Notes: generated by a model not told the origin, from the sequence alone. A stretch of 64,000 nt of DNA from Duganella sacchari (GCF_900143065.1 NZ_FRCX01000005.1:434001-498000), one strand, 5' to 3'; positions 45,304-55,104 are shown, numbered from the stretch's first letter. Translations and numbers: made by a program.

Positions 45304-46002
45304 TTATTGCGCGGATTGACGCAGCAGCCAGGCCTGGAACGAAGTGCTGTTACGCGAGCAAATCAGCGCCTTGCCTTTGCCCGAAAATCGCAGCACCATG
45401 CCCTCGCCGCTGGTCTGGCTGTTCACCAGATTGCTGAGGAATCCGCTATTGCCGCCGGTGGTGACCGAGATCTCGTAGCGCAAAGCGCTATCCCAAGCCA
45501 CCACATGCGAGTTATCGATAATGATGTCACGCCCCGGCTCCACCTCGAGCTGCGAGATGCCGCCGAAGCCGGACACCGCCACCTGACCGACGCCGCTGGT
45601 CTCGGTGATGAAAAAGCCGCCGCTTTGCGCGAACAGGGCATTGCCCAGGCTTTGCGTACGCACCTTGAGTTCCACGCCGGAAGTGGCGGCGACAAACGCG
45701 CCGTCACTGAGCATGTACTGCTGGTTGCCGACATCCAGCACCTGCATTGCACCCGGCAGGGTCGGCGCCAGCAGACAATCGCCACCGCCACGCACCGCCT
45801 CGATATGCTGCTGGAAGAAGGACTCGCCGTTGGCGAAGCGGCGCATGATCGCTGCGCCGATGCCACCAGTGATCTTGCCCTTCAAGTCGAGCGCCGATTC
45901 CATCATCACCATCGCGTCCGATTCGCAGTAGATTTTTTCTCCCTGGCGCATCGACACATGCAGGAATGGATCGACGTCACCAGTGATCGTAAATACAGGC
46001 AT
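45304..46002 (-). CDS. AIM24/TIGR00266 family protein
   Basis: A 232-residue all-beta protein. MVMMESALDLKGKITGGIGAAIMRRFANGESFF and later SGGFFITETSGVGQVAVSGFGG belong to the AIM24 (TIGR00266) family, a trimeric beta-barrel fold related to the tryptophan RNA-binding attenuator. Its function is unclear, but in many genomes it is found with TerD proteins, as here. It lies between two TerD-family genes with gaps of 9 and 24 nt. Confidence 0.85.
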   Translation of the reverse strand: MPVFTITGDVDPFLHVSMRQGEKIYCESDAMVMMESALDLKGKITGGIGAAIMRRFANGESFFQQHIEAVRGGGDCLLAPTLPGAMQVLDVGNQQYMLSDGAFVAATSGVELKVRTQSLGNALFAQSGGFFITETSGVGQVAVSGFGGISQLEVEPGRDIIIDNSHVVAWDSALRYEISVTTGGNSGFLSNLVNSQTSGEGMVLRFSGKGKALICSRNSTSFQAWLLRQSAQ

Positions 46003-46026
46003 GATTGCGAGTCCTTTCCTGAATGA

Positions 46027-46602
46027 TTAAACGCCTACGCCGAACGAACCAGCCAGAGGACCGAGACCGCCTTTAAAGCCCTGACCAACCGCCTTGAACT
46101 TCCAATCGCCACCGTTGCGATATACCTCGCCAAAGATCATGGCCGACTCGGTCGAGCTGTCTTCCGACAGGTCGTAGCGGGCGATTTCCGCATTGCTGCC
46201 AGCATTCACCGTGCGGATGAAAGCCTTCTGCACCATGCCGAAGTTCTGGCGGCGTGCATCGCCTTCGTGGATGGTGGCGCAGATCGCGATACGCTCCACA
46301 TCGGCCGGCACCTTGGTCAGGTCAATGGTGACGGTTTCGTCGTCGCCATCGCCGTCGCCGGTACGGTTGTCACCCGAGTGAGCCACCGACTGGTCGGTCG
46401 ATTTAAGGTTGTTGTAGAAGATGAAGTCACTGTCGGTGCGGACCTTGCCGTCCACTTTCAACAGGAAGGCCGAGCCATCCAGGTCGAAAGCGTTACCGTC
46501 GGTTGCACGCACATCCCAACCCAGGCCGACCACGATCTTGGTCAGGCCAGGTGCTTCTTTGCTCAGATTGACGTTGCCGCCTTTTTGCAGACTGATTGCC
46601 AT
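46027..46602 (-). CDS. TerD-family stress protein
   Basis: A 191-residue TerD/TerE-like protein: [33 protein letters not shown], and a strong acidic calcium site [15 protein letters not shown] (about residues 77-91). TerD and TerE proteins act with a TerC-type membrane protein, matched here by the DUF475 gene directly upstream (85 nt). The two TerD-family members of this operon differ by sequence and are not recent duplicates. Confidence 0.9.
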   Translation of the reverse strand: MAISLQKGGNVNLSKEAPGLTKIVVGLGWDVRATDGNAFDLDGSAFLLKVDGKVRTDSDFIFYNNLKSTDQSVAHSGDNRTGDGDGDDETVTIDLTKVPADVERIAICATIHEGDARRQNFGMVQKAFIRTVNAGSNAEIARYDLSEDSSTESAMIFGEVYRNGGDWKFKAVGQGFKGGLGPLAGSFGVGV

Positions 46603-46687
46603 TTTTGATACTCCTTAAATGAAAACCGGACTTTGGGTACTACCAGGCGGCGAGCCGTTGTCCGTATAAAACGGCCCGCCGGATTCT

Positions 46688-47743
46688 TTACGCTGCTGCG
46701 ATAGCAGCCGTGGCTTCCTGCTTGCGGCGGTGACGTATGGACGACCACACCGACGCTCCGATAAACGCCACACCAATCAAGCCAGTGAAGATCTCAGGCA
46801 CATGAAACTTCATGCTTGCCAACATGATCGCGGCCAGAATACCGATCGCGTAGTGGGCGCCGTGTTCCAGGTACAGGAACTGGTCGAGCGTGCCCTTCTT
46901 CACCAGATAAATCGTCATCGAGCGGACAAACATCGCGCCAATCGCCAGGCCCAGCATGATGATCACAACGTCCGTGGTAATCGCAAACGCGCCAATCACA
47001 CCATCGAAACTGAACGAGGCATCCAGCACTTCCAGGTACAGGAAGCCGCCAATACCACCCTTCTTGACCATGTCGCCGACGTTGCCGCCGCCTTCTTCTT
47101 CCTTCTCCAGCAGGCTGCTGATACCGTCAACACCGACGTAGATCAGAATGCCCCACAGACCCGAGATCAGCACCACCAGCTTCTGGCCTTCGCTGACCAG
47201 ACCCATACAGCCCAGCAGCACGCCCAGCGCGATCATCACGGAGATCGAGGACATCTTGCCCAGCGAGCCCAGTTTCTTCTCGAAGTTACCCAGCCAGTGG
47301 GTTTCCTTCTCGTGGTCCAGCAGGAAGTTCAGGAACACCAGCAGCAGGAACATGCCGCCGAATGCCGCCACTTCAGCGTGGTGATTCGTCAGGTGCATCG
47401 AATACGTTTTCGGATCATTCAAGGCCAGCGTCCACACATCCATGATGCTGATGTCAGCGGCCACCGCCACAATCACCAGCGGGAAGATCAGCCGCATACC
47501 GAACACCGCGATGATGATGCCGACGCCAAGGAACAGCTTCTGCCAGTACTCGTCCCAGTTCTTCAATACCGAGGCGTTGACCACCGCGTTATCGAAGGAC
47601 AGCGAGACCTCCATCGCCGCCAGGATCAGCGCGATACCAAAGGCGGACAGCGCCCCACCCCACCCTGCCAGTGCATAGCCCCACCAGCCAGCCACCGCAA
47701 GGCAGATAAAGCTGACGAGGAAAGAAATTCTGAAATGCTTCAT
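46688..47743 (-). CDS. DUF475 integral membrane protein (TerC superfamily)
   Basis: A 351-residue membrane protein with about nine predicted helices. It has the paired acidic motifs of the TerC superfamily: MEVSLSFDNAVVNASV (about residues 44-59) and LEVLDASFSFDGVIGAFAI (about 220-238). Such proteins are proposed to move or bind metal ions. It heads the TerD/AIM24/TerZ-like operon and is divergent from a LysR gene, 102 bp away. Confidence 0.88.
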   Translation of the reverse strand: MKHFRISFLVSFICLAVAGWWGYALAGWGGALSAFGIALILAAMEVSLSFDNAVVNASVLKNWDEYWQKLFLGVGIIIAVFGMRLIFPLVIVAVAADISIMDVWTLALNDPKTYSMHLTNHHAEVAAFGGMFLLLVFLNFLLDHEKETHWLGNFEKKLGSLGKMSSISVMIALGVLLGCMGLVSEGQKLVVLISGLWGILIYVGVDGISSLLEKEEEGGGNVGDMVKKGGIGGFLYLEVLDASFSFDGVIGAFAITTDVVIIMLGLAIGAMFVRSMTIYLVKKGTLDQFLYLEHGAHYAIGILAAIMLASMKFHVPEIFTGLIGVAFIGASVWSSIRHRRKQEATAAIAAA

Positions 47744-47845
47744 CGTTTTCTCTCGTAGTTATTAATCGATGCAACGCAGTGTAAAGAAATCCGACATTTT
47801 GAAAAATAGAAGATAATTGAAGTATTACTTCGTAAAAAACGAACC

Positions 47846-48748
47846 ATGAAAAACAGCACACTGAACTTTCGTCACCTGTACTTCTTCTGGATGGTGGCCA
47901 AGGAAGGCGGCGTCACACGTGCTGCCGAGCGTCTCGGCCTGGCCGTGCAAACCATCAGCATGCAGCTGGCATCGCTGGAGCAATCGATTGGAAAACAGCT
48001 GCTGGAACCGCAAGGGCGCCGCCTCGTCCCCACTGAAGCGGGCAGAAAGGCGCTGAGCTATTGCGACCAGATCTTCCTGCTGGGCGAACAGTTGCAGGAC
48101 GCACTGGAAGAAGCGGATAACGGCAAGATGCGCCTCACTGTCGGCATCTCCGACTCGCTGCCCAAGCTGATCGCCTACCGCCTGCTGCAAGCCACCCAGA
48201 TCATGGACACGCAGGTGCGCCTGGTCTGCATGGAAGACGAATTTGAAAACCTGCTGGCCGACCTGGCGCTGGGCAAGCTGGACGTCGTACTGACCGACCG
48301 CACCGTGCGCGCAGGCGGCAGCCTCAAGGTATTCAGCCACCTGCTGGGTGAAAGCGACATGAAATTGTTTGGCGTACCGCGCCTGGCGCGCAAATACCGC
48401 CGCAACTTTCCAGAGAGCCTGCACGGTGCGCCACTGCTGCTCCCGACCCGCAACAACGCTCTGCGCGGCCGCATCGACGCCTGGCTGGTCGAGCGTAAAG
48501 TACGGCCCGAAATCGTTGCCGAGTTTGAAGACAACGCCATGCTCAACACCTTCGGACGCAACGGCCTGGGCTTGTTCTTCGCACCCTCCGCACTGGCGCA
48601 GGACATCGAAGACCAGTTCGGCGCCGTTCTGGTCGGCGATGCGCCCGAATTGCGCGAGCACTTCTACGCCATCTCCAACGCCCGCAAAATCACTCACCCG
48701 GCAATTGAAGCCATCCTCAACGCAGTCCACTCCGGCCTCTTCGCCTAA
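47846..48748 (+). CDS. LysR-family regulator, NhaR-like
   Basis: A 300-residue LTTR whose opening NFRHLYFFWMVAKEGGVTRAA is typical of NhaR, the sodium-responsive activator of nhaA; the helix-turn-helix is at about residues 20-40. The C-terminal ligand domain follows (about 90-295). No nhaA antiporter is adjacent; instead it is divergent from the DUF475-TerD operon, its likely target. A sodium or other ion signal is plausible but unproven. Confidence 0.85.
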   Translation: MKNSTLNFRHLYFFWMVAKEGGVTRAAERLGLAVQTISMQLASLEQSIGKQLLEPQGRRLVPTEAGRKALSYCDQIFLLGEQLQDALEEADNGKMRLTVGISDSLPKLIAYRLLQATQIMDTQVRLVCMEDEFENLLADLALGKLDVVLTDRTVRAGGSLKVFSHLLGESDMKLFGVPRLARKYRRNFPESLHGAPLLLPTRNNALRGRIDAWLVERKVRPEIVAEFEDNAMLNTFGRNGLGLFFAPSALAQDIEDQFGAVLVGDAPELREHFYAISNARKITHPAIEAILNAVHSGLFA

Positions 48749-48850
48749 CTCGCTGGTTTCTCGCAGGAAAAATAGTCGAATTTGCGCTGTATTCGTGCTG
48801 AGTCGTTTAAGATGCGGGTTTCAATTACGGAAAACCGCCGCTCGGCCCCT

Positions 48851-50188
48851 ATGCAAAACTTCCTGCTTGTCGTTCTCGCCATCTTTCTGGTGGCGTTGAA
48901 TGGTTTCTTCGTCGCTGCCGAATTTGGCATCGTCACTCTGCGAAAAACGCGCGTGCGCGCCATCGCCAAGACACAGGGACTCAAGGGGCGCATCCTCGGC
49001 AAGGTGCACGGCGAGCTGGACGCTTATCTGTCCGCTTGCCAGCTGGGTATTACGCTGGCCTCGCTGGGCCTGGGCTGGGTCGGTGAACCGGCCTTTGCCG
49101 GCCTGCTGGAACCACTGCTGACGCTGGTTGGCATCACGTCGCCCGAGCTGGTGCACGGCATCGCTTTCGTGTTTGCATTTGGTGTCATCTCGTTCCTGCA
49201 CATCGTGGTCGGCGAACTGGCGCCCAAGTCGCTGGCGATCCGTATGCCGGAAGTGATCGGCCTGTGGTCCGCGCTGCCGCTGTATGGTTTCTACTGGGCC
49301 ATGTACCCGTTCATCTATCTGCTCAACGCCAGCGCCAATATGGTGCTCGGCCTGGCTGGCCTGGCGGGCAAGGGCAGCCACGACAGCCATTACTCCGTCG
49401 AAGAACTCAAGCTGATACTGCGTACCAGCCAGCCTGGCGAGAAGTTCAACCAGGACGAACGCAACATCCTGGCCCATTCGCTCGATTTCAGCGATCTGTC
49501 CGTCTCCGACCTGATGCGTCCGATTAATGAGGTTATCAGCCTGAGTGCCAGCCGCTCGCTCAAGGACAACCTGGACGCGATGCTGCGCAACCGCTTCAGC
49601 CGCTACCCGTATTACGACAAGGATGGCGACACCGTGCTGGGCGTGGTGCACTTGAAAGATTTATTCTTTGCCATGCAGTCCGGCAAACCAATCACCGACC
49701 TGATTCCGTTCCTGCGGCCGGTGGAAACGATTTCCGCGCGCACCCCGGCGCTGGAGCAGTTCCGCCGCTTCCGCGACGGCGCGCCGCACTTTGCGATGAT
49801 TGGCGAAAAAGGCAAGCGCCCGCTGGGCTTCGTCACGCTGGACAATCTGCTGGGCGCCATGGTCGGCGAGATCCACGACGAGTTCCGCCTCAACGAGAAC
49901 GACTGGCTCAAGCAGCCGGACGGCACGCTGATCGGCAAAGCCAGCCTGCCGATCTTCTCGCTGGAACGCACGTTGGGCATCGATATAGAAAATGAAGAAC
50001 TGGGCCTGGAAGAGGTAGAATCGGTAGGCGGCCTGATTATGCTGAAACTGGGCGATATCCCGAAACAGGGGCAACGCATCAGCTTCCGCGGTTTTGATAT
50101 CGTCGCCAAGAAAATGAACGGTCCGCGCATTCTGCTGGTCAAGGTGATCCCGAAAGACGATACCGAGGATAACGCCGACCAGGACTGA
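48851..50188 (+). CDS. CNNM/CorC-type transporter (DUF21, CBS pair, CorC_HlyC)
   Basis: A 445-residue inner-membrane protein often called hemolysin-related. The DUF21 membrane domain covers about residues 1-190 (FLVALNGFFVAAEFGIVTLR, then LGLGWVGEPAF and ELAPKSLAIRMPE). A CBS pair spans about 205-330 (MRPINEVISLSASRSLKDNLD, FVTLDNLLGAMVGEI), and a CorC_HlyC domain covers about 350-430. The family is linked to magnesium or cobalt efflux. The ATG at 48851 begins the first membrane helix; an ATG at 48812 would add 13 residues. It is not a secreted hemolysin. Confidence 0.88.
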   Translation: MQNFLLVVLAIFLVALNGFFVAAEFGIVTLRKTRVRAIAKTQGLKGRILGKVHGELDAYLSACQLGITLASLGLGWVGEPAFAGLLEPLLTLVGITSPELVHGIAFVFAFGVISFLHIVVGELAPKSLAIRMPEVIGLWSALPLYGFYWAMYPFIYLLNASANMVLGLAGLAGKGSHDSHYSVEELKLILRTSQPGEKFNQDERNILAHSLDFSDLSVSDLMRPINEVISLSASRSLKDNLDAMLRNRFSRYPYYDKDGDTVLGVVHLKDLFFAMQSGKPITDLIPFLRPVETISARTPALEQFRRFRDGAPHFAMIGEKGKRPLGFVTLDNLLGAMVGEIHDEFRLNENDWLKQPDGTLIGKASLPIFSLERTLGIDIENEELGLEEVESVGGLIMLKLGDIPKQGQRISFRGFDIVAKKMNGPRILLVKVIPKDDTEDNADQD

Positions 50189-50217
50189 CCGGCGCCCTGG
50201 GGCGCCAGGGAGGAGTT

Positions 50218-51012
50218 ATGCTAGTCCGGCTTATCCTGTGCAGCGCCCTGCTCGGCCTGGGCGGTGCCGCCGCCGCGGAAAACTGCGGCCACCTGCGCAG
50301 CGCCTTCTACGAATACGGCGCGTTCTACTACAAGGCTGCCGACGGCAGCTGGACCGGCATCGACAAGGATGTCGTCGATGAGGTGGCGCGCCGCATGGGC
50401 TGCGTCATCGAAGCGTCTACCGATTCCCGCGTCCGCATCTGGGCTGGCCTGGTCGCGGGCAGTCTCGACATGTCGGTATCCGCCATGGCGACACCGGACC
50501 GGGAAAAATTCGCGCGCGTGGTCCCCTACATCGCCGAACACAATTACGTGCTGCTGCACAAGGACGTCAGTGACAGCGTCCGCAGCATGGACGATTTCCT
50601 GGCCGATCCCAGTATCAAAATCGGCGTCATCAAGTCCTTCCGCCACGGCAAAGTCTACGACGCCTGGCTGGACCGCTTGCGCGCGCAAGGACGCGTTTAC
50701 GAAGCGCCGGACTACCCTGCCCTGCTGCGCCTGTTCAAAGTGGGACGGGTACAGGCCATGATGGCGCTCAGCGTCGGCTGGTATCCGCTGGTCAAGCATC
50801 AGCAGGTGGCGGGCAGCTACCGTGTCATGGACTGGTCGCCGCAGAAGGAAGCGCTGGTGGGTGGACTGATCCTGTCACGTCAGCGCGTGGATGCAGCGAT
50901 GGCCGCGCGCTTCAGCCAGACCATCCGCGCCATGCGCGAAGACGGCACGCTGAAGCGCATCTTTGAACGTCACCTCGATCCCGAACTGGCGGCCAGACTC
51001 ATCAACTTTTAA
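50218..51012 (+). CDS. Periplasmic solute-binding protein (SBP_bac_3 family)
   Basis: A 264-residue protein with a signal peptide (LILCSALLGLGGAAAAE) and the amino-acid-type binding fold: GSWTGIDKDVVDEVARRMGC (about residues 42-61), then AGSLDMSVSAMATPDREKFA (about 79-98). No ABC permease or ATPase is adjacent, so it may serve a distant transporter or act as an orphan sensor. GGAGG precedes the ATG. Its end overlaps the convergent AI-2E permease gene by 4 nt. Confidence 0.82.
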   Translation: MLVRLILCSALLGLGGAAAAENCGHLRSAFYEYGAFYYKAADGSWTGIDKDVVDEVARRMGCVIEASTDSRVRIWAGLVAGSLDMSVSAMATPDREKFARVVPYIAEHNYVLLHKDVSDSVRSMDDFLADPSIKIGVIKSFRHGKVYDAWLDRLRAQGRVYEAPDYPALLRLFKVGRVQAMMALSVGWYPLVKHQQVAGSYRVMDWSPQKEALVGGLILSRQRVDAAMAARFSQTIRAMREDGTLKRIFERHLDPELAARLINF

Positions 51013-52061
51013 AGCGCGTTGCCAGTCCAGTTGCGCAGCAGGCCAAGGCCCACTGCCAGCAGGGTCGGGCCAATGAACAGGCCGACGAAACCAAACGCCA
51101 GCACGCCGCCCATCACGCCCAGCAGCACCAGGATGAATGGCAAGCTGGAGCCGCGCGAAATCAGCACCGGCTTGACCACGTTGTCGACGCCGCTGATGAC
51201 AAACATTCCCCACACAAACATGAAGATAGCCCAACCGGTGCTGCCCTGGTTGAACAGCCAGATGGTCGCACCGCCCCAGATCAGTGGTGGACCAACCGGT
51301 ATCAGCGAGAACAGGAAAGTGGCCACCGACAGCAGCGCCACGGCCGGCACGCCGGCAATCAGGAAACCAATCGCCGCCACCACCGCCTGCGCCAGCGCGG
51401 TGCCCAGCAAGCCATACATCACGCCGCGCACAGTGCGGCTGACGGTATCGGCCACGGTCACGCTTTGTTCGCCAATCAGCTTGTTCATGCCGGTGGCCAG
51501 TGCCTGCAACATGGCCTGGCCGTCGCGGTACAGGAAGAAGCTGACAAACACCGCCAAGCTGACCTGCGCCACGCCACTGCCCAGCACCATGCCGCCGCCC
51601 AGCAACAAACGGCGCGCCGGTTCCAGCAAATTCTTGGCCACGTTCATGAGCTCTTCGCGGCTGTGCAGCAGCTTGCCCAGATAAGTGTAAGCCGCCTCCC
51701 CCACTACCGGAATATCCTTCAGCCAGGCCGGTGGATCGAGCGTGCCGCTGCCCAGGCCGTCCTTGATCTGGTCATAGAAGTCGGAAGCGTTGCCGGCGAT
51801 ATTCCACGTCACCAGCGCCAGCGGCACGATGATGAGCAAGGTCAGGCCCACGCTCATCACCAGCGCGGCAAGCGTGCGGCGCTGCCTGAGTTTGCCGAGC
51901 AGGCGCAGGTACAGCGGCCAGCTGGAAATCGTAATGGCTGCGGCAAACAAGATCGCCGCCAGGAACGGCCGCAGCACAATCAGGCAGCCGATCACCAGCA
52001 GGATCACGGCGGCAAGGCGGGTAAAAGGCTGGAAGCGCTGTTGCATGCGTTGTCCGATCAT
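51009..52061 (-). CDS. AI-2E family transporter (PerM-like)
   Basis: A 350-residue membrane protein with about eight helices. Hydrophobic runs (AAVILLVIGCLIVLRPFLAAILFAAAI; LFSLIPVGPPLIWGGA; the last LLGVMGGVLAFGFVGLFIGP) match the AI-2E/PerM permease family, whose members export autoinducer-2 or other small solutes or ions. The specific substrate is unknown. It overlaps the SCO gene by 4 nt (ATGA). Confidence 0.87.
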   Translation of the reverse strand: MIGQRMQQRFQPFTRLAAVILLVIGCLIVLRPFLAAILFAAAITISSWPLYLRLLGKLRQRRTLAALVMSVGLTLLIIVPLALVTWNIAGNASDFYDQIKDGLGSGTLDPPAWLKDIPVVGEAAYTYLGKLLHSREELMNVAKNLLEPARRLLLGGGMVLGSGVAQVSLAVFVSFFLYRDGQAMLQALATGMNKLIGEQSVTVADTVSRTVRGVMYGLLGTALAQAVVAAIGFLIAGVPAVALLSVATFLFSLIPVGPPLIWGGATIWLFNQGSTGWAIFMFVWGMFVISGVDNVVKPVLISRGSSLPFILVLLGVMGGVLAFGFVGLFIGPTLLAVGLGLLRNWTGNAL

Positions 52062-52639
52062 GAGAGCAGCAGTTTAAGATCCTGAACCGTGATAGACACT
52101 GGCTGGCCTGGACGGATCAGCAGGCGTATCTTGCCCTGCTTGTCGAACACATAGCTGGCGGCGGTGTGGTCCATCGAATAGCTGCGCGGATCCTTGCCTG
52201 GCACCTTGCTGTACATGACCTTGAACTCTTTGCCCACGGCAGCAGTCTGTTCCGGCGTGCCATACAGCCCCAGGAAGCGCTTGTCGAACACCGGCACATA
52301 CTCCGCCAGCAGCTGTTGCGTATCGCGCTCAGGATCGACCGTCACAAACAGCACTTGCACCTGGTCGGCCTGCGGACCGAGCGTCTTCATGATTTCCGAC
52401 ATCTCGGCCATGGTCGTCGGGCACACATCCGGGCATTGGGTATAGCCGAAGAACATGATGACCACCTTGCCTTTGAAGTCGGCCATGGTGCGCGGCTTGC
52501 CGTTATGGTCGGTCAGCGCGAAGTCCTTGCCGAACGATGCACCGGTGAGATCGGTGCTCTTGAACGCCGGCGCCGGTTTCTCGCTACAGCCTGCCAGCAG
52601 CGCCAATGCGATCAAGGCAAAAGCAAAGAGTTTTTTCAT
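52058..52639 (-). CDS. SCO1/SenC family copper chaperone (lipoprotein)
   Basis: A 193-residue lipoprotein (MKKLFAFALIALALLAGC) with a thioredoxin-like fold. The copper site is visible as CPDVC (about residues 77-81) plus the distant His in MDHTAA (about 161). It delivers copper to the CuA site of cytochrome oxidase subunit II, which is encoded 9 kb away. It overlaps the AI-2E gene and follows the FKBP gene by 3 nt, so the three form one transcription unit. Confidence 0.92.
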   Translation of the reverse strand: MKKLFAFALIALALLAGCSEKPAPAFKSTDLTGASFGKDFALTDHNGKPRTMADFKGKVVIMFFGYTQCPDVCPTTMAEMSEIMKTLGPQADQVQVLFVTVDPERDTQQLLAEYVPVFDKRFLGLYGTPEQTAAVGKEFKVMYSKVPGKDPRSYSMDHTAASYVFDKQGKIRLLIRPGQPVSITVQDLKLLLS

Positions 52640-52642
52640 GGC

Positions 52643-53098
52643 TTAGCGTACGTCCAGCAGTTCAACGTCAAAGATCAGCGTGGCGTTGGGCGGGATCGGA
52701 CCGATGCCATTATCGCCGTAGCCCAGGCTTGGCGGTACGATCAGGGTACGCTTGCCGCCGACTTTCATGCCCTGCACGCCATCGTCCCAGCCCTTGATGA
52801 CCTGACCGCCGCCAAGCGGGAAGCTGAACGGCGCACGGCCAATCGAAGAATCGAACTGCGCGCCATGCTGCTGCGGCGCATCTGGCACATACAGCCAGCC
52901 CGTGTAGTTCACCACCGCCTCCGTCCCTGCCACGGCTTCCTTGCCGGTACCCACTACCGTATCGGTCTTCTGCAGGACCGCCACCGAGGCTGAGGCTGAG
53001 GCTGAGGCCGAGGCCGAGGCCTGCTGCGGCGTCTTCGCGCGCTCACAGCCAGCCAGTAGGGAAACCGAAATCAATGCCAGGGCGAGAACTTTTTTCAT
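52643..53098 (-). CDS. FKBP-type peptidyl-prolyl isomerase lipoprotein
   Basis: A 151-residue lipoprotein ([18 protein letters not shown], Cys about residue 18) with a low-complexity Ala-Ser linker (residues about 26-37), then one FKBP domain. Active-site blocks [39 protein letters not shown] and [12 protein letters not shown] are intact, so it should catalyse proline isomerisation in the periplasm. The ATG at 53098 is chosen; the upstream open frame has no signal. Confidence 0.9.
   Translation of the reverse strand: MKKVLALALISVSLLAGCERAKTPQQASASASASASASVAVLQKTDTVVGTGKEAVAGTEAVVNYTGWLYVPDAPQQHGAQFDSSIGRAPFSFPLGGGQVIKGWDDGVQGMKVGGKRTLIVPPSLGYGDNGIGPIPPNATLIFDVELLDVR
52986..53021. repeat. Hexanucleotide tandem repeat in the FKBP lipoprotein linker
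   Basis: Six copies of GAGGCY in tandem (three GAGGCT, three GAGGCC). On the coding strand they encode the Ala-Ser repeat between lipobox and FKBP domain. Copy-number change would lengthen or shorten the linker by two residues without a frameshift. Confidence 0.85.
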
Positions 53099-53456
53099 CA
53101 GTGTGTGTCTTTCAGGTGAACTTGTTTTTGCTTGAGACAATCTAAGCAATATGTCGCCATTATCAACGATTGCCAAAAAGAGGCAAACATCAATGAAGTT
53201 GAGGCCAGCCAGCCCACCAGGGCGGCTGCAATCAGGCCAGGCGAGTTACCAGGGAAGTTACTTACCGAGCGCGGTTCCAATCATGCGTGCGACCACCGTT
53301 CCCAAATGAGAAGTGCGCACTTTGCCGTTTTTCTTTAGCGGAACGGCTGCGTCGATAACGAGGTTGGCACGTAATCCGAAGACCTGTTCCTGTTCTTCTA
53401 GTAATGTTCATGAGTCTCAACAAGAGAACGCCATTTTTTGTCGGCTGCAATGCATA
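53099..53456. other. Intergenic region without recognised features
   Basis: About 360 bp between the FKBP gene and the unknown Pro-rich protein, both on the minus strand. Short open frames on either strand show no credible start or protein features. It should contain the FKBP-SCO promoter, but I could not place it with confidence. Confidence 0.5.
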
Positions 53457-54134
53457 TTAAAACGGAATCGGGCACGTCGACGCGGTCGGCTGACCGAAAC
53501 TGGCCCAGCCTGACTTGGGATTGCTGTTGGCCGAAATGCTGCCTTTGTCGGGGTAAAACAGGCAGTACTCGCCAGTGGCGGTAATGACGCGGTAGATACG
53601 CTTGGGGTCGTTGGGCGCGCTGAACAGTTCGACGCGGGCGGCTTCATACCATTTCGGTTTGACCGCCGCATGGGCTGCGGCCACGCCTTTGGCCAGCCGC
53701 GTGGCTGGCGTATCCACGGGCGCGCTAAAGCCTTGCCGCTGTTGGGCGCGCAGTTCACGGTCAATGGCGCCAGCGATCTTCAACATCTGCTGTTTGACGT
53801 CTGCTGGCAGCGCAGCCTGCGGATCGGCCAGCAGGGCAAGTTCTTCAGGCGTGTCTGACGGTGCCGGTGCCGGCGGTGATTGCGTGACTGGCACAGCGGG
53901 CGCTGGCGCGTCCTCTGCTAACCGTTTCGGTGATGTCGGCGCGGCTGGCACCTGCATGGTCTGGACTGGCACCGCTTTCGGTAGTGGTGGCGCAGCTTGA
54001 AACAGCTGTATCCACACGCGCTCGTCTTGTGTCTGGCGATTGGGCACAGGACGCGTGGCAAACCACAGCAGCGCCACATGCAACAGGGCGACCGCGGTTA
54101 AACCAGCAAAGTTCCGGCGTGGATGAACAAGCAT
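53457..54134 (-). CDS. Membrane-anchored Pro/Ala-rich protein of unknown function
   Basis: A 225-residue protein with one N-terminal membrane segment (LTAVALLHVALLWFA) followed by a Pro/Ala-rich spacer (about residues 45-95) like that of TonB, then a periplasmic domain. The C-terminal part (VELFSAPNDPKRIYRVITATGEYCLFYPDKG) has two cysteines and lacks a TonB C-terminal motif, so it is not TonB. Function unknown. Confidence 0.6.
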   Translation of the reverse strand: MLVHPRRNFAGLTAVALLHVALLWFATRPVPNRQTQDERVWIQLFQAAPPLPKAVPVQTMQVPAAPTSPKRLAEDAPAPAVPVTQSPPAPAPSDTPEELALLADPQAALPADVKQQMLKIAGAIDRELRAQQRQGFSAPVDTPATRLAKGVAAAHAAVKPKWYEAARVELFSAPNDPKRIYRVITATGEYCLFYPDKGSISANSNPKSGWASFGQPTASTCPIPF

Positions 54135-54207
54135 GTGGCTAGTAAATAGTTACCAGCCGCGCAGCATAACATCTTGTTCAAAACAGAAATACGCGCTTTG
54201 TCACGCC

Positions 54208-55104
54208 TTAGAGCTTGATGTAGTGATCCACCAGCAGTGCCAGGAACAGCAGGCCCAGGTAGACAATCGACCAGGTGAACGCCTTACGTGCGATCAGGTC
54301 AGTGTAGTGGCGGTAGATCTTCCACGCATGGCGCAGGAAGACGGCATTCAGGATGACCGCGCTGACCAGATAGATCAGGCCGCTCATCTGCACCGCAAAC
54401 GGCAGCAGCGTGGTTGCCGCCAGTGCGATCGAATACAGCCAGACGTGGAACTGGGTGAACTTCATGCCGTGCGTGACCGGCAGCATCGGCAGGCCGGACT
54501 TCGCATAGTCATCGCGGCGGTACAGGGCCAGCGCCCAGAAATGCGGCGGCGTCCAGACGAAGATGATCAGCACCAGCAGCCATGCTTCCATCGGCACATC
54601 ATTGGCCACGGCCGCCCACCCCAGTGCCGGCGGCATCGCGCCCGACAGCCCGCCGATCACAATATTTTGCGGCGTCGACGGCTTCAGAATCATGGTGTAG
54701 ATGATGGCGTAACCGAGGAAGGTCACAAAGGTCAGCCACATGGTCAGCGGATTGACCAGCGAGTACAGCACCCACATGCCCGCGCCGCCAATCACCAGCG
54801 CAAACACCACGGTCTGCGACACCGAGATATTCCCCAGCGCCATGGGACGGCGCGCAGTGCGCGCCATGCGCGCATCGATCTCGCGCTCGGCCAGGCAGTT
54901 GACGGCAAACGCCGCGCCCGTGAGCAGCCAGATGCCGACGGTTGCGTACAGCACCAGCGACAGCGACGGCAGCCCATCCGAGGTGCCAAGGAACATGCCG
55001 ATGACGGCACAGAACACGGCCATCATGGTGACGCGCGGTTTGGTCAACGCCCAAAATTGCGAGGCGCGGTTCTGCTGTTTGCTGCTTACGGTTTGCGTGG
55101 TCAT
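54208..55104 (-). CDS. ctaB: Protoheme IX farnesyltransferase
   Basis: A 298-residue UbiA-family membrane prenyltransferase that converts heme B to heme O. It has [21 protein letters not shown], the Asp-rich [19 protein letters not shown] (about residues 69-87) and the second acidic-aromatic region [25 protein letters not shown]. About nine membrane helices are predicted. It lies 13 nt after ctaA, next to the oxidase operon. Confidence 0.95.
   Translation of the reverse strand: MTTQTVSSKQQNRASQFWALTKPRVTMMAVFCAVIGMFLGTSDGLPSLSLVLYATVGIWLLTGAAFAVNCLAEREIDARMARTARRPMALGNISVSQTVVFALVIGGAGMWVLYSLVNPLTMWLTFVTFLGYAIIYTMILKPSTPQNIVIGGLSGAMPPALGWAAVANDVPMEAWLLVLIIFVWTPPHFWALALYRRDDYAKSGLPMLPVTHGMKFTQFHVWLYSIALAATTLLPFAVQMSGLIYLVSAVILNAVFLRHAWKIYRHYTDLIARKAFTWSIVYLGLLFLALLVDHYIKL

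Noticed and set aside
44713..46602. Tellurite-resistance determinant
   Set aside because: TerA, TerB and a canonical TerC are missing from this operon; the genes are better named as TerD-family stress proteins.
48851..50188. Hemolysin
   Set aside because: The family name hemolysin is historical; DUF21, CBS and CorC_HlyC domains indicate an ion-transport-related membrane protein.
53457..54134. TonB protein partner for the TonB receptor
   Set aside because: It has the anchor and Pro-rich spacer but no TonB C-terminal motif; called unknown instead.
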